From contig OY782765.1 in the NCBI GenBank assembly GCA_963678275.1, forward strand, positions 4,836,001-4,900,000: DNA of 64,000 nt. Reading direction: 5' to 3'. Origin of the DNA: G963677445 sp963678275. GTDB lineage: Bacteria; Bacteroidota; Ignavibacteria; Ignavibacteriales; Melioribacteraceae. The notes under the pieces were generated by a model that did not search any database, was not told the origin of the DNA, and saw only the letters and a list, made by a program, of their open reading frames with translations. Shown piece by piece: positions 44,762 to 54,261 of this stretch; position 1 is the stretch's first letter, and every line of letters begins with the position of its first letter. A program made the translations under genes and the position numbers.

Positions 44762-46240
44762 ATGAAAATCAGGGAATTCTTTTATCTTTCAAACCTGCTA
44801 AGTATATCAAGAATTTTTCTCGCAATTCCAATTTGCATGATAATTTCTTTTGATGATCCCCGGTATGATCTTTATTTAATACTACTGGGAGTAATAATTA
44901 TCGCTACAGACTATTTTGACGGCTTTTTCAGCAGAAAATTAAACCAGGTCACCGATATTGGCAAATTGCTTGACCCGCTTGCTGATAAGATAAGTATGGC
45001 GGCTGTGCTGATTTACCTGTTATATTACAGAGGTTTTCCACTTACTTTGGTAATTCTGTTACTATACCGCGATATTGTGATATTCTTTATGGGGATAATT
45101 ATCACGAAGAAACAATCGGACCTTGTCGTTTCAAATGTATGGGGCAAGTGGAATACCGCCATTTTATCCATGTTTGGGCTATTCTGGGTATTTAATATAG
45201 GCACATATATTAATACAGCGCTGCTGATTTTATCTTATTCAATTTTACTTATATCGAGTGTTAGTTATCTCAGGTTTGGAGAAAAAATACTCTTCAGTTC
45301 CCGGAAATCGAGATACTTATTCAGGCTTCCTCTATCAGCCTGCGTCATTATAATAATTTTATTTTCCTCTTCGATTAATTTTCAGAAAAGTTATGATATA
45401 ATTGCGGCGGAAGATGTTTCGGAGTTACATTCTGAGCTGCTTTATAAATACGCGCCCACTTTTTACCTGGCGGAAGGTGAGGAATTTTCTCCTGTTGATG
45501 TTGAATCATTTTTGCGATATTCTGAACTGGTTAAGGGCTCTTTTCCATTTTTTATTAACAATATAACCATATCGGAAAATCCATCCGATCTGGATTTGTC
45601 GGAATATGATGAAGATTATTTTCTTAGATCAGACCGGAGTTTATCAGATAGTGTTTCTTCAGCTTACTCTTCAATAAAAGATTCCTCCGGAACAAAAGTT
45701 TACGGATCAGTGAAAAAGGTGGCTACCAATGGGAAAGAGTATTATGTTTTGCAGTACTGGCTCTTTTTTCGTGGAAGCAACCCCTGCTCTCTGGATTTTA
45801 TATGGCATGAATGTGACTGGGAATGTGTAATGTATATGCTTGATGATAACTTTATCCCGTTAAAGGGTGGATATTCTCAGAATACTTACGGCTCGGTCAA
45901 AAAATGGAAAGATATAGAAAAAGATGAGGGTCACCCTGTGGCATATATCAGCTATGGCAGTCACAGCCTCTACTTTACCTCCGGCAATCATACATCATAT
46001 ATTGATAACAGAAAACTAATACCTTTCGGAGCGGATTTTTGTGAAAGCGCCTTAAGAATTAGTAATAAGGAATATGAGCTGGAGAGAATAAATTCACAGC
46101 CCTGGATATATTTTCCCGGGTATTGGGGAATGCCTGTTACCACAAAATTACAGGGGCCAAAATACTTTAATCCGCAAAACAAAACTCTTTCCTTGTGGGA
46201 AAATCCTTATCTATGGTTTAGAACATTTTCCGGAGAGTGA
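44762..46240 (+). CDS. CDP-alcohol phosphatidyltransferase fused to a Vps62-like domain
   Basis: 492 residues. The first ~180 residues contain several membrane helices and the motif D-Y-F-D-G-F-F-S-R-x8-G-x3-D-P-L-A-D, matching CDP-OH_P enzymes (DG-x2-AR-x8-G-x3-D-x3-D) with Ser for Ala. Such enzymes join a CDP-activated lipid to an alcohol such as glycerol-3-phosphate. After a further membrane helix (about 189-207) comes a soluble part with YYVLQYWLFFRGSN, HECDWECVMYML, GHPVAYISYGSHSLYF and a TYGSVKKW loop, the pattern of Vps62-like domains. The fusion is unusual; the second half would lie on the opposite side of the membrane from the active site if topology is as predicted. Confidence 0.8.
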   Translation: MKIREFFYLSNLLSISRIFLAIPICMIISFDDPRYDLYLILLGVIIIATDYFDGFFSRKLNQVTDIGKLLDPLADKISMAAVLIYLLYYRGFPLTLVILLLYRDIVIFFMGIIITKKQSDLVVSNVWGKWNTAILSMFGLFWVFNIGTYINTALLILSYSILLISSVSYLRFGEKILFSSRKSRYLFRLPLSACVIIIILFSSSINFQKSYDIIAAEDVSELHSELLYKYAPTFYLAEGEEFSPVDVESFLRYSELVKGSFPFFINNITISENPSDLDLSEYDEDYFLRSDRSLSDSVSSAYSSIKDSSGTKVYGSVKKVATNGKEYYVLQYWLFFRGSNPCSLDFIWHECDWECVMYMLDDNFIPLKGGYSQNTYGSVKKWKDIEKDEGHPVAYISYGSHSLYFTSGNHTSYIDNRKLIPFGADFCESALRISNKEYELERINSQPWIYFPGYWGMPVTTKLQGPKYFNPQNKTLSLWENPYLWFRTFSGE

Positions 46241-46289
46241 TTTTCCAATAAAAGTTATATTCTGTTAATATGATGATTCCGAACCAGTC

Positions 46290-48806
46290 TTATTTGATCA
46301 GCAGCATCTTTTTTGAATCGGAAAACTTCCTGCTTCCATCAAGGGGGTCGGCTTTCATATTACAAATATAAATTCCCGAAGCGAGGTCGGAAGCGTCAAA
46401 CCGGATGCTATAACTACCGGGTGAGGCAATTCCATTTCTTAAAGTCTTCACTTTTTCACCAAGCAAATTATAGATAATAACACTGACAAGAGATTCTGAA
46501 GGTATATTATAATTTAGCGTTGTCGAAGGATTAAAGGGATTTGGATAGTTTTGGCCAAGTGAAAAATCAATATTGGGGGTGCTCACCGGATCAGTTCCGG
46601 ATACACATGTTTCAATTAAAGAAATATTGTCAAAATATAAATCGGCTTCATTTCTGCCACATCTGAAAGTTAATCGGGAATTGTAATCAGTCGGTTCTTC
46701 CATTGTGAATTCATGAGTATAATGCTGCATCTGAGTTCCCGCGATAACCGGCCCTGATTGAGAATAATTTGTGAATTGATCAGAATTTTCCTGCAAGAGG
46801 AATTCAACTATTCGATTTATGTCGGCCCTTAAATCGAACTCAATTTTATAATGTCTTCCCTGGATAAGGGGGATATCGTATTGGATTAGCTGAATATCTT
46901 CCGACGCGTTTCCCGCTTCAGTAATCTCTAAATAAAATTCACCATTCAGAGTATCTCCTTCCGCAATAGCCGAACTGTCGGTAAATAAAGTCCAGTCGTC
47001 AGCTCCAAGTGAAAAATCTCCATTATATATATAGTTTTCACCAGGCATAAGATAATCGACATAAGCGCTTTCAATATTAGAAAGAGGGCTGACAGTTCCA
47101 TCAGCATAGAGCGCTTTTATCCCAAATCTCCAGGTTTGCTCATCTTCAAGATCGGTCAGTTCACAGAATGTCTGGTCAGTTGTATCCAATGGTGTTAAGA
47201 TTTGGTCTTCGGAGCCGGCAAAAATAATATATTGTTCAAGCTCTTTATCCCCGAATTTATTAAATATCAGGGTAACTTTTTCAGGGTACAATTCTAATAC
47301 CAGGTAAGGTTTTTTCGCTACACTTTCCCATTTAAACCGCCTGGTTCTGTAGGAATGACAATAATCAACGAAATCCGCTTTATATACAATTTCCCCCTCT
47401 GTTGTAACTTCACAAGCCTTTGGCTTATAACCAAGAGAATAGTTTATTAAAGTATTCCCGTTTGGCAGACGCTGGGAACAACCCATCCAGCTTGAATAAA
47501 TATCAGGATTATGCCTGAATTCCCATATCTTTTCGGCTGTCATGGAAACCGTATCAAGGTAAAATTCCACAACACGGGTATGCAGAGGTTCTTTAAAATT
47601 GCCATTATCAAAAATCAGGTAATTACCCGGTTTACCTTCTATAGGTCTTGCGTCATGCTGCCATGAAATGCCTTCATCCCCGACAGGAAGCAGGAACTGA
47701 TTATTCTGTCCGCCCAACCTCCAAATGATATTGCCTGTTTGAGAATTAATTTTAGTGACTTCACAAAGGCTGCGGCTTGAAATTACCAGATTTCTATCAT
47801 AATCGACCGCGATTGAATTCATATGTATCCAGTCAATATAGTTGCCGGTAAGATCAATATGCATCGCGTCAATAATGTTAAAATGCTCAAATGATAACCA
47901 TTCAAATATGAGTTCTCCCTCAGGATTAAAATGCTGAATATGAAAGTCGAGTGTTGTAGCCTGAGTTGAGCCGCCCGGAACAATCTGGCTCATATCAACA
48001 ATTCTGTTGCCAAGAGCAATCAGATAATAATTACCAGCTCTGTCGAATAACAACTCATGTCCATCTGTGGTATACCCGTTTACGGCAGCAAAGGTATCGA
48101 CAACTGTGTATGTCGAATCAAGTCCGACAAAAAATTTTGTATCAGTTCCCGCGTATCTTGTCAGTATTCCTGTTGGTTGCAGCCTGAACTCCCAGGCAAA
48201 ATATTCTATTCGTTTATAGAAGTATGGAGAACCGTCATTTTCCAGTATCATTATATAATAAGGGGGGAAATAGTTGGCAATGAATATTTTCCCCTTATCA
48301 ATACCGGGAACATTTACTGATGGTAGTAGTTCCGGAAAGTCGGATGGAACGGAAACCCCATTAATCACTCTTTGTTTTATGCTGGTTCTGTTTCTTAACA
48401 CTTTATTTCCGGTTGCCCGCTCTCTTTCTATATTTAAAAAATATCCAATGGAGTTTCGGTCACAAACCGGGTTTTGGGAAACATAAAAACTATATCTGAA
48501 TTCGGAGTTATTTAAGGATTCGGAGCAGAGTTTGACTTCAACCTTTTCACCAAAGGATAAAACACTAAACAAATCGAATATTATGATTCCGTCGATACGT
48601 TTAATCATTCCCTCATGAAGTCCGCTTTTTTCCCCTTTGACGATTACCTTAAGGTCAGACAAATTTTCAGCCTGTGATGGCCGGATTAAAATGGAGATTT
48701 CGGGTGAGATATTTACAGATTCCGGTGAAGGATGAAGGTATACAAATGGATGGTCAGCCGCTGAAATATAAGACGCGATAAATAATAAACATATCATCCC
48801 ACGCAT
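46290..48806 (-). CDS. T9SS-exported arylsulfotransferase-like protein, copy A
   Basis: 838 residues. Order: signal peptide; Ig-like beta domain (to about 110); ASST-type propeller (about 160-500) with TDGHELLFDRAGNYYLI, WIHMNSIAVDYDRN, IIWRLGGQNN, WQHDARPI and QRLPNGNTLINYS; fibronectin-like segment; carbohydrate-binding CBM_4_9-like domain (IYNGDFSLGADDWTLF to about 720); T9SS sorting domain. Bacterial aryl-sulfate sulfotransferases move sulfate between phenols using a histidine, and the conserved His residues here fit. Activity is not proven. It is the last of three tandem paralogues on the minus strand, and its sorting domain is almost identical to that of copy B. Confidence 0.87.
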   Translation of the reverse strand: MRGMICLLFIASYISAADHPFVYLHPSPESVNISPEISILIRPSQAENLSDLKVIVKGEKSGLHEGMIKRIDGIIIFDLFSVLSFGEKVEVKLCSESLNNSEFRYSFYVSQNPVCDRNSIGYFLNIERERATGNKVLRNRTSIKQRVINGVSVPSDFPELLPSVNVPGIDKGKIFIANYFPPYYIMILENDGSPYFYKRIEYFAWEFRLQPTGILTRYAGTDTKFFVGLDSTYTVVDTFAAVNGYTTDGHELLFDRAGNYYLIALGNRIVDMSQIVPGGSTQATTLDFHIQHFNPEGELIFEWLSFEHFNIIDAMHIDLTGNYIDWIHMNSIAVDYDRNLVISSRSLCEVTKINSQTGNIIWRLGGQNNQFLLPVGDEGISWQHDARPIEGKPGNYLIFDNGNFKEPLHTRVVEFYLDTVSMTAEKIWEFRHNPDIYSSWMGCSQRLPNGNTLINYSLGYKPKACEVTTEGEIVYKADFVDYCHSYRTRRFKWESVAKKPYLVLELYPEKVTLIFNKFGDKELEQYIIFAGSEDQILTPLDTTDQTFCELTDLEDEQTWRFGIKALYADGTVSPLSNIESAYVDYLMPGENYIYNGDFSLGADDWTLFTDSSAIAEGDTLNGEFYLEITEAGNASEDIQLIQYDIPLIQGRHYKIEFDLRADINRIVEFLLQENSDQFTNYSQSGPVIAGTQMQHYTHEFTMEEPTDYNSRLTFRCGRNEADLYFDNISLIETCVSGTDPVSTPNIDFSLGQNYPNPFNPSTTLNYNIPSESLVSVIIYNLLGEKVKTLRNGIASPGSYSIRFDASDLASGIYICNMKADPLDGSRKFSDSKKMLLIK

Positions 48807-48976
48807 AATAACTCTCTTTTTTTAACAAAATAAATCGTACTAACAGGCGCAAACCTTAAAAGATTTTTTATTTTAATTAAAAATGGTTGTTAAACCATAA
48901 ATACAACTAACGAAATTTCAATTTCTTTACTGCTGTTTCAAAAAGAAATAATTATAAAAACATACATTTTATTCAA

Positions 48977-49004
48977 AGAAAAAACCGGGTGAAATTACCC
49001 GGTT
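48977..49004 (-). terminator. Terminator after arylsulfotransferase-like copy B
   Basis: AACCGGGT and ACCCGGTT form a stem around six bases. On the minus strand a run of T follows, immediately after the stop codon at 49004-49006. Confidence 0.82.
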
Positions 49005-51538
49005 TATTTAATCAGCAGCATCTTTTTTGAATCGGAAAACTTCCTGCTTCCGTCAAGGGGGTCGGCTTTCATATTACAAATATAAATTCCCGAGGCGAGG
49101 CCGGAAGCGTCAAACCGGATGCTATAACTACCGGGTGAGGCAATTCCATTTCTTAAAGTCTTCACTTTTTCACCAAGCAAATTATAGATAATAACACTGA
49201 CAAGAGATTCTGAAGGTATATTATAATTTAGCGTTGTCGATGGATTAAAAGGATTGGGATAGTTTTGACTAAGGGCAAAACCGGAAGGTATTTCACTGTT
49301 ATCTGTAATTCCAGAAGGTTCGGTTTCCACGACGGAAATATTGTCAAAATAAATATTTGAAGTATCATTGCCGCACCGGAAATTCATTTTGGCCTGCTGA
49401 TCTGTTGAATGCTGCATGGTAAACTCATGTGAAAAATGCTGCATCTCAGATGTTAATATAATAGCTCCGCTGGATGAATAGTTCTGCAGCCAGCCGGATG
49501 TGTTTTGCAGCAGAAATTCAATTGTGCGTTCATTTTCAGCCCGGGCGTCGAACTCTATTTTGTAACTTCTTCCCGTAAACAGGGGGATATCAAATTGTGA
49601 AAACAGTATATGATTTGTCTGACTTCCCGCATGAGAGATTTCTATAAAATATTCACCATCGATCACTGTTCCTTCCGCAACGGCTGAATCCTGAACAATT
49701 AGGGACCAGTTGTCATCATTTATTGAAAAGTCACCATTCTTAATATAATTTTCACCCGGGAAAATATATTCTATATAAGCCGAATCAATATTTGAAAATG
49801 GGCTTGTCGATCCATTCGCGTAAAGGGCTTTTACTCCGAACCACCAGTTTTGTTCATCCTCAAGATCAGATAATTCAAGAAATGTTTCATCCGTAGTATC
49901 GACAGGGCTCAGGGATTGTTCATCGGTACCGGCAAAAACAATATATTGCTCAACTTCGGTATCGCCGAATTTATTAAATACGAGTGAGGTTTTTTCAGGA
50001 AAAGGTTCCACAATGAGGTAAGGAGCGGGGGATACTTTTTCCCAGGTAAAACGTCTTACACGGTAAGCTGAATAGGCCTCTTCAAAATCAGATTCATGTA
50101 CTATTTCGCCGCTTTCAGTTACTTCGCATGTTTTTGGCTGGTTTGCCACCGCGTAGTTAATTAATGTATTGCCATTGGGAAGCCTCTGGGAACTACCCAT
50201 AAAAGAAGAGAACAGATCGGGATCATGCCTGTATTCCCAAACTTTTGTCGCTGTCATGGCGAGAGTGTCAACCTGGTATTCAATCACTCTTGTATATTCA
50301 ACATCCTTATAATTGCCATTATCAAAGATGAGGTAATTACCCGGTTTTCCATCAACAGGGCGGGCGTCATGCTGGCAGGATGTTCCTTCGTCACCATCGG
50401 GATATGTGAACATGTTATTTTTTCCACCGAGACGCCAGATTATTTCGCCGGTAATTCCATCTATTTTTGTGACCTCACTCAGGTTGCGGCTTGAAATAAT
50501 TATGTTATCGTCATAATCAGCAGCGATTGAATTTATATGAATCCAGTCAATCCAGTTGGCAGTTAAATCAACATTCAGAGCGTCGGTGATTTCCATGTGA
50601 TCAAAAGAAAGCCATTCGAGAACCAGTTCCTTATCAGAATTAAATTTATGCACATGATTATCGGTAACAAAAGCGTTTGTCGAACCGCCCGGAACAATCT
50701 GGCTCATATCAACAGTTCTGTAACCGACTGCCATTAAATAATAATTACCATCCTCGTCGAAGTGACATTCATGTCCATCCGTGCCATAACCATTAACGCA
50801 GGCAAAGGTATCAGCGACTACAAAATTGGAATCCATACCAAAAAACGCCCTGACGCTGCCGCCATAATACATTGTAAGAATTCCATTTGGCTGAGGTCTC
50901 AGTTCAAACGCGGGAGAATCATTCTTCTGGTAATAATATGGAGTACCGTCATTTTCAAGTATCATCATATAATAGGGAGCAGAGTAGGTGGATATGAATA
51001 TCTTTCCCTCACCTGTTCCGGCGCCATTTGTTGAGGGAACCAGGGTTGGAAAATCAGATGGAACAGAAACCCCGTTGATCACTTTGGGCCCCTTATTCCC
51101 GCCTTCCACATTCATGGTTCGCGGCGGCATTTCTTTAATTCTTTCCTCCTCAAGTCGTTCCCGGAGCAATTCGCTGAATACTTCCGTTTCTGATACCCGG
51201 AAAGAATAATTAAATTCCCGGCTTTTCCTGGCAGAGGTTCTTATTTTTACAGATACTTCCTCGCCCAAGGTAAAATCACTAAAAGGATCATAGATGTATA
51301 CACCCTGCGAATATTTAAGAATACCCGGGTGATTGCCGCTTAATGTTCCTTTTAATTCAATTACGAGATCGGAAGGAGCGGCGTCAGCGGCCGGACGTAA
51401 AATAATTGAAACCGCGGGTGAAATATTATCAGACCCGGGAGAAGGATGAAGATAAAAAAACGGATTATTTCCGGCAAATAAAGATGAAACAATAAATAAT
51501 AATAAAAGCGTTATCCCACGCATAATAATTTTCCTCAT
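49004..51538 (-). CDS. T9SS-exported arylsulfotransferase-like protein, copy B
   Basis: 844 residues with the same order of domains as copy A: signal, Ig-like (FFYLHPSPGSDNISPAVSII), ASST propeller (TDGHECHFDEDGNYYLM, WIHINSIAADYDDN, IIWRLGGKNN, CQHDARPV, QRLPNGNTLINYA), fibronectin-like, CBM-like (IKNGDFSINDDNWSLI) and sorting domain. The last ~85 codons match copy A nearly base for base while the propellers have clearly diverged, pointing to gene conversion. It has its own terminator, so the three copies may be separately transcribed. Confidence 0.87.
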   Translation of the reverse strand: MRKIIMRGITLLLLFIVSSLFAGNNPFFYLHPSPGSDNISPAVSIILRPAADAAPSDLVIELKGTLSGNHPGILKYSQGVYIYDPFSDFTLGEEVSVKIRTSARKSREFNYSFRVSETEVFSELLRERLEEERIKEMPPRTMNVEGGNKGPKVINGVSVPSDFPTLVPSTNGAGTGEGKIFISTYSAPYYMMILENDGTPYYYQKNDSPAFELRPQPNGILTMYYGGSVRAFFGMDSNFVVADTFACVNGYGTDGHECHFDEDGNYYLMAVGYRTVDMSQIVPGGSTNAFVTDNHVHKFNSDKELVLEWLSFDHMEITDALNVDLTANWIDWIHINSIAADYDDNIIISSRNLSEVTKIDGITGEIIWRLGGKNNMFTYPDGDEGTSCQHDARPVDGKPGNYLIFDNGNYKDVEYTRVIEYQVDTLAMTATKVWEYRHDPDLFSSFMGSSQRLPNGNTLINYAVANQPKTCEVTESGEIVHESDFEEAYSAYRVRRFTWEKVSPAPYLIVEPFPEKTSLVFNKFGDTEVEQYIVFAGTDEQSLSPVDTTDETFLELSDLEDEQNWWFGVKALYANGSTSPFSNIDSAYIEYIFPGENYIKNGDFSINDDNWSLIVQDSAVAEGTVIDGEYFIEISHAGSQTNHILFSQFDIPLFTGRSYKIEFDARAENERTIEFLLQNTSGWLQNYSSSGAIILTSEMQHFSHEFTMQHSTDQQAKMNFRCGNDTSNIYFDNISVVETEPSGITDNSEIPSGFALSQNYPNPFNPSTTLNYNIPSESLVSVIIYNLLGEKVKTLRNGIASPGSYSIRFDASGLASGIYICNMKADPLDGSRKFSDSKKMLLIK

Positions 51539-51649
51539 TTTTTTACAAACTTACAAAATTTTGAGGAGAAAAAAATATTATTTTATAGCATTCCACTTTA
51601 AAAATTTATTAACCAAATTAATAAACTCAGGAAACGGCCAGCTATTATA

Positions 51650-54166
51650 TTATTTGATCAGCAGAAGTTTTTTGGATTCCGAAAAAACCCTCCCATTTTT
51701 TACGGGCGCCGCATTCATGCTGTAAATATATACTCCGGAAGCAAGTTCTGACCCGTTAAAAACAGCGGAATAATGCCCGGGCGAAATTATTCCCTTCCTG
51801 AGAACAGCCACTTCTTCACCAAGAATATTATAGATGGCGAGTTTTATATGCGATTCCGAAGCTATGGAAAAATTAATTTTTGTTGAGGGATTAAAGGGAT
51901 TTGGGTAATTCTGACTCAGGGAAAATTCGTTGGGAATCCCTTCCTCATTATTGATTGCCGATACACCTGACTCAACCACCGAAATATTATCGAACCAGAG
52001 GTCGTTTATATTGTTGCCACACTGGAAATTCAGCCTGGTATAATAATCTGTTGGTTCCTGCATCGTAAATTCATGCTCGAAATGTTTCATCTGATTTGTA
52101 ATAACAACGCTTCCGGATTGCGAATAATTGGTATAGGGATCGCCATCCTGCTGAAGAAGAAATTTAATGGCGCGGCTCTCGGCTGCCCTCGCGTCAAATT
52201 CAATCTTGTATGTGCGGCCCTGGATAAGGGGCACATTATATTGTATGAGTTCTATATGCCAGATTTCATACCCGGTTCCGATAATATCGAGGAAATATTC
52301 ACCGTTATCAATACTGCCGTCAGCGACAGCGGTCTGGTGTGTAAGGAGCGACCATTCGTTGCTGCCATCAGAAAAATTACCATTCTGAATATAATTCTCA
52401 CCCGGCAGGATATAATTAACATAAGCGCTTTCAACATTTGAATAAGCGCTCGTTACGCCATTCTCATAAAGGGCTTTTACAGCGAAATACCATGTTTGCC
52501 TGTTGGCTAAACCGGTCACGTCAAAAATTGTTTCACCGGTAGTATCAATCGGCGCCAGCGCGTAGGAATGCAGCCCCGCGAAAATAATATATTTATCAAC
52601 TTCAGCATCACCGAATTTATTAAAAATAAGAGAAACTCTTTCGGGAAAGGGTTCCACAACCAGGTATGGTTCCGGGGAAACGACATCCCACTCAAACCTG
52701 AATGCCCGATAACAATGAGAATATTCATCAAAATCTCCCTCGTAAACTTTTTCACCATCCGGTGTAACTTCACAAGCCTTGGGGAAGCTGCCGTCAGCGT
52801 AATTAACAAGTGTATTTCCATTTGGCAGACGCTGGGCGTTTCCCATCCAGCCGGTATATATTTCAGGATTATGACGATATTCCCAAACTTTCTCAGCGGT
52901 CATATTCAGTGTATCGAGATGATATTCCACAGCGCGGGTATAAGCAGGCTGTTTGTAGTTGCCATTATCAAAAATGGTATAATATCCCGGTTTTCCCGGC
53001 ACGGGGCGGGCGTCATGCTGATAGGAAATTCCTTCATCGCCATCGGGCAACTGGAATTGATTATTTTCACCTCCAAACCGCCAAATTATTTCCCCGGTTT
53101 GTACATTTATTTTTGTCATTTCACTTAAATGCCTGCTGGAAGTAATTATATTGCCGTCATAATCGATCGCGATTGAATTCATATGAACGTAATCGATCCA
53201 GTACTCTGTCAGATTTTCATGAACCGCGTCGGTAATGTCAAAATTTTCATTACTCAGCCATTCGAAAATTAGGTTGCCGTCGGGGTCAAAACCCTGCACA
53301 TGATTGTCAACAACTGTAGCGTCTTCTCTGCCGCCGGGAACTATCTGGCTCATATCCACAGTCCGGTAACCGAGCGCGATAAGATAATAACTGCCATCGG
53401 CGTCCATGGTCATTTCATGCTCATCTGTGCCGTAACTATTGGCGCAGGCAAAGGTATCGATAATTGTATAAGTTGAATCCATCCCCACAAAACAATTAAG
53501 ATTTGCCCTGTATCTTCTGGTCAGCATTCCTGAAGGCTGAACCTTAAAATCGCGCGCCCGCTCCTCAACTTTCCGGTAAAAATAGGGTGTGCCATCATTT
53601 TCCAGAATCATGATATAAGGGGCGCCGGTCCAGTTGTTAAGGAACAGTTTTCCCTCTGCTATTCCGGTTCCCATTGTGGAAGCGCTGAAGGTGGGGAAAT
53701 CGGATGGGACAGAAACACCATTTATCACACGGGGCCGATTGGAACTTTCCGGCTCAGGAGAGATGGACGCAGGAATCATTTCCGCTTCTTTTTCCTCAAG
53801 GTATTCCCTGATGCTGCTGCTAAAAACCTCATGTGGAGAGATAAAGAATGAATAATTGAAATTACCGGTTTTCGCCATTCCGGAAAAAATAGTAATATTA
53901 ACCTTCTCTCCATAAATAAAATCGTGGTAAAAATCGTAAATAATTGTTTTCCCGGAGCGGATAAGTTGACCCTCATGAAGTCCGCTTGTTTCACCTGTAG
54001 CGATTATTTTTATACCGCTTAAATCTGTCCCCTCTGCCGGTTTGATGATTATTGAAGCTGCAGGAGATATATATTCAGCTCCGGGCGAAGGGTGAATATA
54101 TCTAAATGCGGTTTCCCGGGCGGAAAGGGATGTCAAAGCAACAACAAGAAACATGAACAAACGCAT
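51650..54166 (-). CDS. T9SS-exported arylsulfotransferase-like protein, copy C
   Basis: 838 residues with the same domain order. Diagnostic motifs: TDEHEMTMDADGSYYLI, YVHMNSIAIDYDGN, IIWRFGGENN, YQHDARPV and QRLPNGNTLVNYA; CBM-like IQNGNFSDGSNEWSLL; sorting domain QNYPNPFNPSTKINF with tail ESKKLLLIK. The sorting domain differs from that of copies A and B. Where the other copies have DGHE this one has DEHE, so the glycine is lost but the histidine kept. Shared predicted role: surface enzyme acting on sulfated or phenolic substrates bound to polysaccharide. Confidence 0.87.
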   Translation of the reverse strand: MRLFMFLVVALTSLSARETAFRYIHPSPGAEYISPAASIIIKPAEGTDLSGIKIIATGETSGLHEGQLIRSGKTIIYDFYHDFIYGEKVNITIFSGMAKTGNFNYSFFISPHEVFSSSIREYLEEKEAEMIPASISPEPESSNRPRVINGVSVPSDFPTFSASTMGTGIAEGKLFLNNWTGAPYIMILENDGTPYFYRKVEERARDFKVQPSGMLTRRYRANLNCFVGMDSTYTIIDTFACANSYGTDEHEMTMDADGSYYLIALGYRTVDMSQIVPGGREDATVVDNHVQGFDPDGNLIFEWLSNENFDITDAVHENLTEYWIDYVHMNSIAIDYDGNIITSSRHLSEMTKINVQTGEIIWRFGGENNQFQLPDGDEGISYQHDARPVPGKPGYYTIFDNGNYKQPAYTRAVEYHLDTLNMTAEKVWEYRHNPEIYTGWMGNAQRLPNGNTLVNYADGSFPKACEVTPDGEKVYEGDFDEYSHCYRAFRFEWDVVSPEPYLVVEPFPERVSLIFNKFGDAEVDKYIIFAGLHSYALAPIDTTGETIFDVTGLANRQTWYFAVKALYENGVTSAYSNVESAYVNYILPGENYIQNGNFSDGSNEWSLLTHQTAVADGSIDNGEYFLDIIGTGYEIWHIELIQYNVPLIQGRTYKIEFDARAAESRAIKFLLQQDGDPYTNYSQSGSVVITNQMKHFEHEFTMQEPTDYYTRLNFQCGNNINDLWFDNISVVESGVSAINNEEGIPNEFSLSQNYPNPFNPSTKINFSIASESHIKLAIYNILGEEVAVLRKGIISPGHYSAVFNGSELASGVYIYSMNAAPVKNGRVFSESKKLLLIK

Positions 54167-54261
54167 AAATGTAACTCCGGTTTTTATACAAAGATAAGGA
54201 AAATTGAGGGGAAAGATTAACCTGAAGTCCAGATTGATACTGAATTTTCTAGTAATTTTAA

